A stretch of DNA of 64,000 bases from Geosiphon pyriformis (GCA_016748015.1 JAAOMT010000594.1:124001-188000), one strand, 5' to 3'. Numbered from the stretch's first letter, positions 36,237 through 50,177 are shown. Program-made: numbers and translations. The notes: generated from the sequence alone by a model not told the origin.

Positions 36237-38197
36237 ATGATAGATCCAGTGGGCTCTTTTGCTGATGGTTCTGGTTCTGGCTCGGCTAAGTTGGAATTCC
36301 AGGCTGTTGCTAAAAAGAAAGCATGTGTTGAAAGTGTATACTCTCAGAATCTCTCTTACAAAAAATCAAAAAAACCTGATGTTACTAGTGTGGTGATAGA
36401 TTCATTGGCTGGATCTTTTTCTGGCCACGTTTTACAGAGTGATTGTGATGAACATAAAGTGTCTTGGGATAGTAAGGTGAAGAGTGAAGATGTTAGCATC
36501 AGTGGGGTATTTGACATTGAGAACATGAACAACATGGTGGCCAAAGAGACGAGTTACATGGACTCCAATGCCTCTGAGACTGATAACATAGTGGACAATG
36601 CGATTCCTAGAAAAATGCATATAAGAACCTATATCTTAGAATAGCTGCCAAAAGCACTATTTTTCAGAAATTTGAGTGATAACAATGCTGAAATAGTGCT
36701 TCCTGAGGCTAAATTTGTTGGGTCCAATCAGCTGTCACTTGTTGTGTCATGTGTTTTGGAAAAAAGAAGCTTTAAGCTAGTAAAATTGTTTGCATTGAAT
36801 GTTGAGTTATTTGCTGTGTCTGGAAAAACAAATAGTGATAAGTTAATTGCAATCAAAAAAATTTTCTATTGAATTGATAGTTTTGAAGGAGTGTCAACTC
36901 CCTCAAAATTTCCAGAGATCATCAGAGCTTTGTTTACATCTGAGTTTAATATGAAAAAGGCAAAGGAATTGGCAATCTGTAAGAAAATTATTGTCAATAA
37001 TGATCTAAAAAGATAAACAGCTGTTTAAATTGGAAGGTAATTGTTAAGGAAATCCCAATAAATCTTCTCAGATTGGTGATTGAGTCAGTGTTCTTTAAAT
37101 TTGGTCAGATGATTTCAATTAAAATGTAACTGATTGGGCTTTGGCAAAAAGCTTTAGTGGAATTTGAGTCATCAGATGTGGCTAGCTTGGTTGCTTCTAA
37201 ATAGTTGGTTCTTGTAGGTAAAAATTCTGTTCGTGTTGTATTGGCAGTGAATGACAAAAAATTGTGGGTAGTGAGAAATTGTCATTGGGCATTGCTTTAT
37301 ATTCTTTTTGTTAGTATGATGGCTTATGATCTTTCTGATTTGTTGGAATTATATGGTGGAAAGACACGCTTCATTGGCCATAATCCCAGCTTATATGTAC
37401 ATGATAAATATGCGATTGTGTGCTTTGTTGATAAGACTTCCAAATTGGTTGCTATTGGTTCTATTCTAGTGTTTAAAGGTGTGAATTTGTGCTGGGCTGG
37501 CCTTTCTTTGGCCCATTGTGCTCATTGCAAACAGTTTGGTCATATCTCTATAAGGTGTTCATTGAGTAGAAATTCTGGTGCTTGTAGTAAGCGGGTGGTA
37601 ACTCCTTAAGATTGGGTCTATTTGGCAAACATATATAAAAAGAAGCAAGCACCAATTGTTTGCCCAGTTTTTTTCAGTGGAAAAACTTGGGCTCAGGTGG
37701 CTAGTGATTCTTCTTTTCAGGTGGTTTTATTAAATTTTTCTGGTGTTGGCTCATCTTCAGGTGCAAAACCTGTTCTGTTGGTTTCTAACTTTCTTGATAA
37801 TTCCTGTTTGGTTGATCGATTGGCTTCTCTAGAGCACTCTTTGGAGCTTTTAGCAAACCAGGTTTCGGATATTTTGATTAAATTGAGTTTTGTGAAATTG
37901 GTGCCTTTGGCATCCAGTTCTCAAGTATTTTCTCTGGTTGTTGTTGTGTCTGTTACAGCTAATATGAATTCAGATATGGCTCTTAATAATACAATGGTAT
38001 CTCATTTTCTTCCTCTTTCAGTTGTTGCTGATTTAGTTGTTGACTTAAGTTCAAGTAGTTCTAAAGTTTTGACCACCAAGGTGGGTGGATTAGAGTCCAA
38101 GATAGTGGCTTTGAAGGTGTCAGTTGAATCTGTTTTGGAAAAATTGGATCATTTGTGCTCAGGCTTGGATTCATCAATTTTTCTTGCTTCCCAATAA
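36237..38197 (+). pseudogene. LINE C ORF1: RNA-binding protein, broken
   Basis: It begins MIDPVGSFADGSGSGSA with KKKACVESVYS shared with C'. Stops at 36,642, 36,870, 37,013 and 37,201 and several changes fragment the middle, where the RRM-like block is readable only across frames. The CCHC knuckle CAHCKQFGHISIRC at about 37,518-37,560 is complete. GKTWAQVAS follows, then a Ser/Val/Leu-rich segment to the TAA at 38,195-38,197. That TAA overlaps an ATA in place of the ORF2 start ATG. Confidence 0.75.
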
Positions 38198-41100
38198 GTG
38201 AATTCATGTGGAAATTTGTGACATGTAATATTTGTGGTATCAATGTCTCTGCCAAGCAGAAGAATATTATCTGTTGGCATAAAGATTCTGGAAATTTGGT
38301 TTTGATAATTACAGAAACTAAGCTGAAGTCTAGCAACAGGCTTTGGATTAAAGATAAGTTCAGTGATGTCAGAGTTTTTTCATCTGGATTGGACAAGGAC
38401 TTTCTTGGTGCTGGGGTCACAATTATTATGAACATTTTTCTAGCTCGTCATGTTAGTAAGATTTTTGAAGTGCCTGGTTGGCTCTTTTTAGTTAAGCTGT
38501 TATTCAAAAATAAACTTTCTGTGTCAATTTTGGGGCTTTATGCTGGGGTGTCTCTGGCTGTTTGTTTCTCTCAGTCTAATAATATCAATTCTATAATAGC
38601 TAAGGTGGTCAATGAATCTTCTTTTGTGGTTTTGGGTGGCAACTTCAATAAAGATGACTCCTGAAGGTGTGTTAGTTTCAAAAAATGTCTAGATCTTGGT
38701 TTGGTTAATTCTTTGAGTGGAAGTTCTTGTGTTAAAAAGTTTACATGGGCTAACTCTTGGAGTATGGCTAAGACTATTGATTTTTTGTTCATTTTTTCAA
38801 ACTTGGTCAATGCTGTAGTGGATCATGAGGTGTCTAATGTTGGTGAATTTTTTAATACTAATCATTAGGCTGTTTTTATGTTTGTGGGTTTGGGTGGACT
38901 TTTGGACAAGCAGTTGAATTTTCTTCACAAGCAAGTAAATAGAGATCAATGGAAGTTTGAGTTCAAAGGTGCTAATAAGGATAAATGGAACAATTTCAAA
39001 GGTGCTACATTAGCCAATGCTGCAATGTTCTCAAATGTGTTTCCCATCTTTGCTAGATTTTCAAATTTGAATGCAATATGGAATACCATTCGCAAAATAA
39101 TGGTTCTGTTGGCTAATAAGGTGTTTAAAAAAAATAGTTCAGAGGCTTTGATGATGTTTTTACCAAAGAATCTTCGAGATTTTACAGGTTGGAGCTTTTG
39201 GTTTCTAAGATTGTCAGGGCCTCTTATGAAGGAAGTATTGTGAATTTTAATTCTTTTATAAGATGTTGGATTTCTTTGGACAATGTTAAGGCTTCAGTTA
39301 TTCAGGATATTGTAAACTCTGGTGCTGGAGTTAATCGTGTTCATTCTGCTCTCTTTGGTGCTAGAAAGTCTTATTGTGCTGCCAAGCTTGTTAAATCTCT
39401 GAGAGCTAAGGAGGCGCACATTAGATCAGCTATTGATAGAAGAATGGAAAGCTTCAAAGTTGATAAAGGTCGTACAATCAGAAGTGTGCTAGAATATCCT
39501 TTTCACAAAGTGACACTTAATCATCTAGTGGTTGATAACAATTTGATTTTGGAATCTGATTTGGTTAAGACTAAAGTGGATGTGATCATGGAGAATTGGA
39601 CTAGAAAGTGTGAAGTGGTGGATGATATCTCTGGTAAATGGCACCATCAATATCAACCATTAGAGTATGTTTTTGATCAGGCTTTTTCTGAAGTTATGTG
39701 TTTAATTAAATTTGATAAGTTGGTTAATGTGGTTTTTGATCTACCTAATGGCAAAGCTGCTGGTCTCTCAGGTGTGTCAAATAAGCTTTGGAAACACTGT
39801 GATAAGTCAGTTTTAGATATGCTTTTGGTGCTTTTAAACTCCTGTTTGTCTAATGAATCTGTGTCCAGCCCTTGGAAGAAGACTTGAGTCTCAATGATTA
39901 TCAAACCATATGAGTGGAAGGGGTGTTCTAACAAATACTCATCCTATTGCTTTGATCAAGACAGCTTGTAAAATTTTTTCCAAGATATTATCTGACAGAA
40001 TTTTTTTGGCTTGCAGCACTTTTGATGTTCTTCGTAAAGACAATTTTTTGGTTTTGAAGGGTATGTCAACTTAGTCCCATTTTTGTTATTGGTTTGGTTA
40101 TTGAGAATGCTTTGGAAAAAGACCAGAAGCTTTGGCTGGTTTTGCAAAACATGCGGAAGACATACAATTTGGTTGGCTGGGAACATCTAGAAAAAAGTTT
40201 GGTCAGGATCAAAATGTGCAGCAAGTTCATTCATTTCTTTGGTGGTATTCATAGAGATCACACCAACAGGATTATGACAGATTTTAGTTTAACAGATGGC
40301 TATTGTGTACATGATGGTTTAGACCAAGAAGAGATGTTTTCTCCCCTTCTGTGACGCATATTTTATGACCCTTTATTGTGTGAAGTTAAGCATTAAAAGA
40401 GTATATGTAGGTATAGATTGAATTTTCATTTTATTTCCAAAAGTGGTTGTGCTGAGTTTCAGACTGGACTTTTTTCTTTTTTTGCTGCTGGTGCTTTTGT
40501 TGATACTACAATTTAGGTTGGTAGCAGTCAAAGGGCTACTCAATACATTCTTAATGTTGCTGGCAAATTCTTTTAAATTAATGACATTTCTATTAATAAT
40601 GACAAGACAATGACAATTCCCATTAACAGCAGAGCCAATGATCCTTCTCTTTTCATTAGAAGATCACTGATCTCCATTGCAAAAAAGAGTGAATTTCATC
40701 AGTATTTGGGTATTTTTCTCTCAACTGAGGGTCTCTCAAAGCCTAGTTTGGCTAAGGTGAATTTGGATGTTCATTTTTTTACCAATTTGGTTCTAAGAAA
40801 GACTATTTTGGATAAGCAGCTCCTGTATTTAGTTTCAGTGGTTCTTCATTCTATAGTCAGTTATAGGACACAATTCAGTTTTGTTTTTGTTGGTGTGTAC
40901 AACAAGTGGGATGCTATAATTCGAAAGGGCTTGAAGCTTAAATCTGGCTTACCACTTGACTTTCCTAGTAATATGATTCATTACTCTTTCTTTTATGATT
41001 TGAAGACTTTCTTTCAAGTCCAGTCTGAGGGCAAGGTGGCCTTTTTAGTTAGTTTTGCAAACTCTGATAGTATCTTGGATTGTCTATTCTCTTACAGATC

Positions 41101-42868
41101 TTATGACTTGCAAGTTCAGTGCTGGCACTCTATTCATTCATTAAGCTCACCTGTTTATATTTGTGTTAGTGCTTCCAATAATTTTCTGGCAGGTATGGTT
41201 CATATTCTTCTTGATTGTAATTTGTTCCTGGATGGCTCTTTGGCCAATTCCTTTTGGTTTCGTGGTGGAGTTTCTATGTTAGATGTTCTGAGTGAATCCC
41301 AATTTCTCAAGTTCTCTCCTTCTCTCTAGTAGTATAATATTGTCTTTGTAAATCAACTTTGTGATCATCATGGTTCTGTCTTTAATTGGCACACTTTTAA
41401 GTATTGGAAGAGATTAGACTCCCGTGGCCCTGTTCTTGAGTGGTTCAAGCTTTCTGTGGTGTTTTTCAATGTTGGAGGTTCCTCTTTTACTCATCCCTCA
41501 GTTTTGACCAGTGTTGGTTCTTTGAACATTCTTGAATCTCGTGATTTTGTTTCTGTCTGTGATTGTTTCTTGTAAGTGTGTGCTGACAATCTGTCAGTGT
41601 ATACTGATGGGTCTCTTAGTAATTTGGAAACAGTTGGATGTAGAGCTGGTGCTGCCATCTTTTTTGAAGATATTAATGTGATTTTGGCTATTGGTGTATC
41701 GGGTTTGATGTCATCAACTTTGGTAAAGTTGTAGGCTATTGTACTGGCTTTGAAGTGTGTTCCCTTACTGAGCTCTGTTAAATTGTTTTTGGATAATCAA
41801 TCTGCTCTGGATGTTTATAGGTCAAAGTTGGGTCTGACATGTTCTGACTTTTGTAATCAGTGTTGGATTGAATGTCATCATATTGTCAATATTATTCACA
41901 GTAAGAATTTAAGAGTTAGTTGGCATAAAGTTAAAGGTCACTCTAGTGTTTTAAAAAATGAGTGTGCAAATGTGATAGCTGGTGAAGCTTCTCTCTCTAG
42001 TTAGTATTTTCTTTCTTGTTTGGGTAAATGCTTTATGTCAGCTGATGGTAGTATTGTTTCTGGCAATTCCAGACATTTTTTTTGTGATATTTATCACTCA
42101 GTTTGTCATGCGTGTTGGAAGATTGGCTCTGGTTTCAAGTTTTTGGTGGGCAGTTTGCTTTCTGAGGTTGATTGGCTTCATTTATCTTTGATATGGCACT
42201 CTGACTTGCATATAACCACTGGTTTTACCAGCAACTTCTTGGCTAATGCACGTACTTATTTTATGAAAGCTTTGTACTACTGGCTGCTGGTTGCCATTCA
42301 GAAGCACCTTTATAATAAACTATATTCAAGTGTGTTGTGCTTATATTGCAGTGATGTAGAAGCATCAGATCATGTGTTTTCTTGCAGAATTGATGATTTC
42401 ATTCGATGTCAATTGCTGGAATTCTAGAAGATAGTTTCTGGTTTCACTCATTCTTCTTCAAGCATATTGCAATTGTTGTTGTTTTGTGCTTCTGACTTAT
42501 CTTTGTCTATGGCTCTTTATAAGGGTTTTGTTTTTGATGTTTGGTTTTGTGAAGCAGTTGCTGTCTTTCATAATCCCAAAGTTGCTGGCTTGGAGATTGT
42601 CAAATTTGTGTGCTCTCTTAGCCTTGCTTTTAGAAGTGATATCTGGTCAGTTCATACTAAACATCATGCTTATATAGAAAAATATGGGTTGATTCCACTT
42701 GATGGCTTGGTTCTTATCTCGGTTTTTGGTTTGGTTTCAGGTTTATTAGCTGGAATGGTTAAATTGCTTAGCATAACTGATGCTTTTGGTGTTTGTTTTG
42801 GCTTTTACAAATCTTGTTTATTTTTTTCAGGTGTAAATGACTCAGTTTTAGTTCACATAGCTGTATAG
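38194..42868 (+). pseudogene. LINE C ORF2: endonuclease, reverse transcriptase, RNase H, broken
   Basis: Endonuclease region (38,194-38,900) has ITETKLKS, but GGNFNK where GGDFNE is expected. Reverse transcriptase (about 39,730-40,760): GKAAGLSGVSNKLWKHC, NMRKTYNLVGW (motif A, Asn for Asp) and FVDTTI (motif C altered). RNase H (about 41,600-41,990): YTDGS at 41,602 and LDNQSALD, with stops between. A zinc-binding tail CLYCSD...DHVFSC lies at about 42,340-42,390. Last frame ends at TAG 42,866-42,868. At least ten interruptions; no activity is expected. Confidence 0.82.
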
Positions 42869-42990
42869 TGTTGTTCTGATCAGCCCAAGTGGCTGGTCAC
42901 ATGTAGAAAGTGCATGATTCATGCCTAGTTTAAATCATTTTTTTGATGTATAGTACTAGGTAGTATTTGAACTTCACTCGTAAAGCAAAT

Positions 42991-43434
42991 AAAAAAAAAT
43001 ATATTATTGTTTGTAAACTATTTTAAAAAAGCATTTTTAAATGCTTGCCAATTTTCAAATAGTTTATCTAATTTTTTGAACTATTTTTTTGCTGTTTTTA
43101 AAGAAAGTAGAAAATTGCTTTTAGTATTTTTATTGCTTTTATCTATTTGTATTTCTTGTTTTTAATACTTTGTTAAGACATTTTTAAAAGCTAGTGTTGA
43201 TATTTTCTTTGTAAATTCTGTAATCTTTACAATATAAGTTGTTGCTATTTTTTTTATGTTTTTATTTTTAGTAGTTTTTTTTTAGTAAATTCAGAAATGT
43301 TTTCATCATTGCTTATGTTGTTGAAATTATTACTCTGATTTTTTACTAAGTAATCAAGAAAATTTGTGTTGATAAAAATTTGTTTAGACTGTTGTGTTGA
43401 GTTTTTTGGTAAATTTTTACTGATAATACTTTTT
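42991..43434. other. AT-rich spacer between LINE C and LINE D
   Basis: About 440 bp of T-rich sequence. The minus-strand frame at 43,254-43,484 is Lys/Asn-rich and overlaps the LINE D tail; it looks like a composition artefact. No other feature was seen. Confidence 0.5.
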
Positions 43435-43575
43435 TTAATAATTTTTTTTTTATTAAAGTTTAATGAGTGAAATCCAAATGCCACTTAGTGCTATATATCA
43501 TACAAATGATCTAAACTAAGCGTGAATTATGTCTTCACTACACGTGACCAGACACTTAGACTAATCAGAACAATA

Positions 43576-46500
43576 CTATGCACTTATATGAACAGAAGTC
43601 ATGTTACCAACATCTGCATAAAACAAACAATGCTCATAATACCCAAACCTAATCACCCCAGCCAAAAGCCACATAGAAAAACCAGAAACAGTGACAGGAA
43701 TAGAACCATCATGTGGAATCAGCTTATTCTTCTCCATAATGGTCTGGTGTTTCACATGGACCAGCCAGATATCATCACAAAATACAAGACAAAACTCACA
43801 TACAAAATTCACAATATTAACCACTGTCACCTTAGGATTCTTGTAAACAGACACAGACTCATGATACCAATTGCCAAAAACAAAGCCCTTACACAGAGCC
43901 GTACTAACAGTCACATCTGAAATGCAAGTTGACAACAACTCCAATATGCACAAAGAAGAGTAAAACAGACCAGAATACACCTCCTAGACAGCTGCATAAG
44001 TGTCCAACAAACTGGTGCAATTATCAGCATCAGAAGAGCAAGAAAAGACATGGTCTGAGATTTCAACCTTACTACAGAATAAACAAACTATACTGGGATA
44101 GTCTCTATTATACAGATGCTTTCACACAGCAACAGAAAGGTGATGATGAAGGGCTTTCATAAAGTATGTACGAAAGCCAGCCATCTGAATACTAATAAAA
44201 CCAGTCACCATGTGAGAATCTAGGTGCCACACCAAAGAAGACCTCAACCAGTCAATATTAGCATGCAAACAACCAGGAACAAACCGGGAACCAGAACCAA
44301 CCTCCCAATGTGCGCAATAGATTGACTTGAATATGTCATGAACAAAATGCCTTGAATTACCAGAAACCGTACCAACACCAGCCTTCAAAAACCTTTTATT
44401 GACCAAGTGGGACAGGTGCCAGGCAGAAAAGGCAGCATTCTTAGCCAGCGCATTAGCACGCTCATTATCTAAAACACCCGAATGGCCCTTAATCTTAATC
44501 CAATTAACATCCAAATTTTTGCAATAAATGACATTGGCAATGTAATAATACTCAATCCAACAACAATTCCTGAAATCAGGGCCAACTGATAAAGACTCAA
44601 ACCTGCAAGCATCTATAGCTGCCTGGCTGTCTGAGAACAAGTCAACTGAATGAAAAGAAGGAACAGACTCAAGAGCTAAAGCAATGGCTTGCAACTCCAC
44701 CAAAGTAAAAAAAACCAAACCAGAAACTCCCACACCCAGACCCAAATTAATGTCTTCAAAGAAAACTACAGCACCAGCCAACATGTCAACAGTGCTCAAG
44801 TTACTCAGAGATCCATCTGTGTATACAGAGAAGTGGGCGGCACCAACATTCAACAGATCATTACAAATAACACCAAAACCAAGAGACTGACAGATGTCAG
44901 AAGAGTCACAAACACCCTTATAAGGAGAACAACCAGAAAGAGAAGCTACACCACCAAGAAAATGAACAGAGAGATCAAACCAGAAGGAGACCAGGCCATG
45001 GAAGTCCAGTTTTTTCCAATGCTTGAAAGTCTTCCAATCAAAAACAATGCCATTCCAGTCACAAAGCTGTTTTACAAAAACAATACCATAACACCTAAGG
45101 AAGAGACACATTTGAAGAAAATTGTCTCGCCTAGAACTAGAGACATAGAAGTATCACTCCGAAGACAAAAAGCACCAGCCAGAGAGCCACCCAAAGACAA
45201 ATCACACCCAGAAAAAACACAAACCACACCTGCCAAAAAGTTGTTTGAAGGGCTGACTTTAACACAAGCAGGAAACAACAAAGAGTGACAAAAATGCCAG
45301 CTAAGAACTTGCAGATCATAAGACTTATAAGAAAACAAGCGACCCAAAATACCAACTGAATTCACAAAAGCAATGACAGAAGCTGACTTGTTCTCAGCCT
45401 AAATTTGCTCAAAAGTTTTTAAATTGTACAAGGAAGGATAATAAAGTGCATCATTGGAAAAGTCCAGAGACAGCCCAGATTTGGATTTCAAGCCCTTGCA
45501 AATTAAAGCATCCCACTTATTACACATACTGAAAGGAATAAAACTGAACTGAGTTCTGTAGCTGACAATAGGAAGGAGAACTGAAAACACCAAATAAGCA
45601 AACTGTTTATCTGATATAACTTTTCTTAGAATGCGATTGACAAAAAACCAAACATCCAAATGCGTTTTAACCAAGCTGGACTTCAAAAGACATTCAGAAG
45701 ATAAAAAAATCCCCAGATAACAATGAGGTTCATCCCTTTTAGTGATGGAAATTGGCATACCACTGATAGTTAGATAAGGAGCAGTGACCTGACAGTTAAT
45801 AGAAATGACCAGTCTTGTTATTGTTTATCGAAATGTTATTTAAACAAAAGAAATCACTAGCAACATTGAGGATGTATTGTGTAGCAGCCTGGCTGCTACC
45901 AACCCAGATAGTATCATCAACAAAAGCACTAGCAGCCAGAAACAATGTCAGCCCAGCCTGAGATTCCACCCAGCCAGTCTTAGAAATGAAATGAAAAATC
46001 AACCTGTAACCACAAATGCTCTTCTGTCTCTTAACCTTATACAAAAGCAAGTCATAAAATATGCACCAGAAAAGTGGTGAAAAAACCTCCCTCTGATCCA
46101 ATCCATTATGAACATAATATCTATCAGTCAAACCAAAATCTGTCATCACTCTGTTAGTGTAACCATTATGAATGCTACCAAAAAATCTGATAAATTTGTT
46201 ACACATTTTGATTCTAACCAAACTCCTTTTGAGATGCTCCTAACCAACAGAATCATAAGCTTTGCACATATTCTGTAAAACCAGCCACAACTCTCAGTTC
46301 TTTTCCAAAGCATCTTCAACCACCGAACCAATAGCGAAAATAGGCAATTGAGTAGACATACCTTTCAAGACAAAGAAATTGTTCCCATGGAGTACATCAA
46401 AAGTGCTACAAGCCAGAGAGATCCAATCTGAAAGAATCTTGGAAAGGACCTTGCGAGCTGTCTCAACCAAAGCAATGGGGTGGGTATTTGTAAGAATCCC

Positions 46501-48228
46501 TTTCCACTCGTAAGGTTTAGGAATCATTGAGACTCAGGCTTCTCTCCAAGGTTCAGGCACTGACTCACAATTCAAACAAAAATTTAAGAGCACCAAAAGC
46601 ATATCCAAGATCGACTTGTCACAGTGTTTTCAAAGTTCATTAGTGATACCAGAAAAACCAGCTGCTTTCCTATCGGGCAAATTTGAAATAACACCAAACA
46701 TCTTATCAAAACCAATTGAATGCATTACATCAGAGAAGGCACCATCAAAAACATGATTCAAAGACTGAAATTGCCTTGCCCAATCACTAGAGATATCAGA
46801 AGCCACCACACATTTTCTAGTCCAACTCTCCATGATTCCATCCACCTTAAATTTAACTAACTCAGGCTCCAAGACCAACTCCCCACCATCCACCAAATGA
46901 TCCAACACCACTTTACAAAAAGAATGCTCCAAAACACTTCTAATGATGTAACTCTTATCCACCTCAAAACTCTCCATTCTCCTCTCAATAGCCTGTCTTA
47001 TACAAGATTCTTCAGCGTGCTTGGATTCCAATGACTTAGAAGAGCAGTAGGACTTCCTTGCTTTAGCCAGCCCAAAACGGATTGCATCAAAACTGGTGCC
47101 AGAGAGAAACAGAAATTTTATTGGCAAAGCACCCACAGAATCAAGCCTGTACCAAGTATCTAGCAATGAGGCAAAATCCCCACCAGAAACCAACCAAGAA
47201 GCCTTCACCAGTTTAGACACAAGTAGCTCCAGTTTATGAAACTGGAAAGACACCTTATTAAAAACACAATCAAAACCCTTAAACCACTTTTTCCTAAATG
47301 CTCTACCAGCCGAAAGAACCATAACCTTACGAACAATGTCCCACATTGCATCCAGATCAGAAAACTGCTTAGCTGCAACAAACTCATCCTAGAACATAAC
47401 AGCATTAGTGGCCATAACATTTCTGAATTCTGACTACTTAATCACACTGGTATTTTTGATATCATACTTTCAGTGATTTCTATTTGCCTGTTTGCACAGA
47501 GAGTTCAACTGGACATCGAGCAGACCACCCAGTCTCACAGAAACATAAACAGTCCTGTGATTGGTATCAAAATAGTCCTCAATGCCATCCACACCACAAT
47601 TCACTACCACACCAACCAAATTAGAAGAAATAAACATGTAGTTAAGTGTCTTAGTGATACCATGAAAATTGTACCAAGTAGGTGACTTCACAAAAGAACT
47701 CCCTTTCATAGAGTTAATCAAACCCAAATCAAAACATTTTTTGAAACTGGCACATTTGTGTGAACCATCTTCATTAAAATTACCACCAAGAATAACAAAA
47801 GAAGACTCATTAATGGCTCTAGCAATGAGAAAGTTGATTTCACCAGTCTAAGAAAACTGAACCACTGATGAAGCACCAGCATAGAGCCCCAAAATAGACA
47901 CTGAAAGTTTATTTTTGAAAAGCAACTTGATGGAAAGGAGCCAACCAGGCACTTTAGAGACCTTGCAGACATGTTTCGCTAAAGAAGAATTCACGACAAT
48001 TAACACCCCAGCACCCAAAAAACCAGAATCCAGACCAGAAGTAAAAACCCGAATACCATCAAATTTGTCAGCCAACCATGAGTGAACTTTTTCTTTAAGC
48101 TTTGACTCCATAAAAATAGAAACCAAATTGTTCATATCCTTGTGCCAATGAATGACATCATTTTGTTTTGCAGGATTGTTTAATCCACAAACATTACACA
48201 TAGCAATTTTCTATACCAGACTACTCAT
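43576..48228 (-). pseudogene. LINE D ORF2: endonuclease, reverse transcriptase, RNase H, broken
   Basis: Endonuclease region (48,228-47,470): MCNVCGLNNPAKQNDVIHWH, MESKLKE, GGNFNE (Asn for the usual Asp) and DTNHRTVYV. Reverse transcriptase (about 46,690-45,700): DRKAAGFSGITNEL, LKGMSTQ, motif A NMCKAYDSVG followed by a stop where Trp is expected, and motif C AFVDDTIW intact. RNase H (44,860-44,440): YTDGS, VELQAIALAL, FSDSQAAID, NERANALA, complete. The zinc-binding segment near 44,100-44,000 spans a frameshift. The frame ends at a TAG at 43,576. Despite decay it has the best conserved RNase H and motif C here. Confidence 0.84.
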
Positions 48229-50024
48229 TGAAAAAGAGGTAGAGGAGGAGCACCACCTGCCAAAGCCAAACCATTCAAGCACACTGATAGGCTCATGACC
48301 AAAGCAGAGAGATCTTCTAACATGTTTTCCAATTTCACAACCTTAGGTAAGGCAGTTGAGCCTGAAACAGCAGCAGTCTTGTCACTAGTGGCATCACTTG
48401 AACCCACTTCCATCACTATATTCTCCTCTTGATTCTGCAATAGGAGAGTCACCAGCAGCTGACATCCAGGGCTAGGCTGGGAAACTGCTGGCACAAATGA
48501 TTCCAACCTCTTAGCCAACTCACCAATTTGTTCTATGAGGCTGACAAGACTGCTTTTAATGCTAACCAAATGTTTTTCCAAATTATTCACTACTGGAGGG
48601 AGAGGTTTACCATTTCTAATGGAACCAAGCTGAGAGTCATATCCATGAAACGTGCTTGAAGGAGGAAAGCCTACTACTGAAGCCCAAGTCTTACCACCAA
48701 AAGCCAGAGGACGGAAAATGGGAGCAGACTTTCTCTCATAAATCTTTGCCAATCTAAACCAATCCTGAGCCGAGAGAGGAGCTCTCTTGCTCTTAGAACC
48801 CAAAGATACATCATCTGACTTACAAACCAAAGACGTATAACCAAGAGAATTGCAAGAGGAACACAAGGCAGTAGATAAATGCGACCAGCAGAGACATATA
48901 TCTTTTATAACAGGCATGTTAACCATAGCCCACAATAGGACATCCTCAGACTCAAAACCCACAGAAGTGCAGTGTGCATGAGTGTAGTCAACAGGATTGC
49001 AATCAATGACGCAAGTTTTTCCACCCACCAAATCCAGAAAATCCCACAGATCATAAGTGTTTGTTCCTATGGGAAGAGTGTAAAGCAATGCCCTGAATCT
49101 GTCTCTAGAATCCCATGTTTGTTTATCCACGTCAGCTTTGGCTACACAAACTGCATTTTTTCTAATAAGAATAGATCATTTGTTTGCCAAGAGATCAGCC
49201 TGATTTTGATCTTCCATCTCGACAATCGCTTTCTGTCACAATCCCACCAACTGCATTCTGATCTTCTTAATAATCCCAAATTCGGATACAGCTGCATGCA
49301 CAGCTTTCATTAATGTTCTCACAAAAATCTCTTTTAACACAATATTCCAATTTGTATGAATGTTGCCAGGTCATTTGAGATTGGTGTTTACCACAACACC
49401 ACAATTATTTGCCAACTTTCCAGTAGCCATCATTGCCTTTTCCGAAGTAAAAGTCACATGAATAATTCCACCAAATTTTGAGGAAGTAGAAGCCCCCCCA
49501 AAATCATTCACACTTGAAAAAATTTTTCTGATAAAACTCAATTTTTCCTGAGAAGATTTCCCAGCAACGACCACAAGATCAATATCTAATGCAAAGGATT
49601 TGCGAACAGGCACTTGAACGAACAACTTGACAAGTAGAGGAGGCAGAAGAAGAAAGGAATTGTCCAACACATCATTATCTGTATTGACAGTACCATAATC
49701 AATCACACCCAGAGGCTTTTCTAATACCTTTTTGGTTTTTACACGCAAACCCTTTGGCGTTTGATTAGGATCCCCTTCTGTGAAAGCACCACTTTCACCA
49801 TAGTCAACACTGGTTTTCTCAACCAAGTACTTCTTCTCCATGTCAATACTCTCTGACTCAGTAGTGTCATCTGTCTCAGAACCTCATGAACAAGCACCAG
49901 GAGCTTCAGCAGCAACCCCTCTATTATTAATACCTTCTGCCAATACCCCTCCCTTCCTCTTCTTCTTCGACACAACCACCTTAAAACCACTCTCAGAACC
50001 AGAGACTTTAGTAGTCTTTTTCAT
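48225..50024 (-). pseudogene. LINE D ORF1: RNA-binding protein, broken
   Basis: Starts at the ATG at 50,022-50,024 (MKKTTKVSGSESG), parallel to LINE B. A stop near 49,886 and others near 49,370 and 49,180-49,240 break it. The downstream frame (48,225-49,130) is long and clean: YTLPIGTNTYDLWDFL, GGKTCVIDCN, a knuckle read as CSSCNSLGYTSLVC with Tyr for the CCHC His, IYERKSAPIFRPLAFGGKT and a Ser/Leu-rich tail. Its TGA (48,225-48,227) overlaps the ORF2 ATG (48,226-48,228). Confidence 0.78.
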
Positions 50025-50177
50025 AACAGCAATAACAGAGCCAACAGTGGCCTTGTAATTGAAGAACAGTTTTGATTTATCATACTGAATGATAAAAAAC
50101 TTCTTTTGAGAAAACTTTTGACTCTTTTTTTGGGAATTTTGAATGAAAAAGAGAAAGAAGTTTTTGTTAATAATTTT

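Larger units (their letters stand above)
36108..42990 (+). mobile_element. LINE C: near-full-length non-LTR retrotransposon, heavily mutated
   Basis: About 6.9 kb with 5' UTR (TCTTGTCGATCCCC near 36,120), ORF1, ORF2, 3' UTR with the family hairpin, and an A-rich tail at 42,980-42,990 preceded by CACTCGTAAAGCAAAT. It belongs to the same family as the split copy C' but is full length. I found no clear target-site duplication; the flanks are low-complexity A/T. It has more stops than A, B or D. Both ends are approximate. Confidence 0.82.
43446..50166 (-). mobile_element. LINE D: near-full-length non-LTR retrotransposon
   Basis: About 6.7 kb on the minus strand. The 5' end at 50,166 begins CAAAAACTTCTTTCTCT, matching LINEs A and B; the 3' UTR and A-rich tail end near 43,446. 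Flanking direct repeats TTAATAATTTT at 43,435-43,445 and 50,167-50,177 are identical over 11 bp, though low in complexity. Same subfamily as LINE B. It has the fewest changes in the reverse transcriptase catalytic motif C (FVDD intact), but stops and an Asn in motif A remain. Confidence 0.88.
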
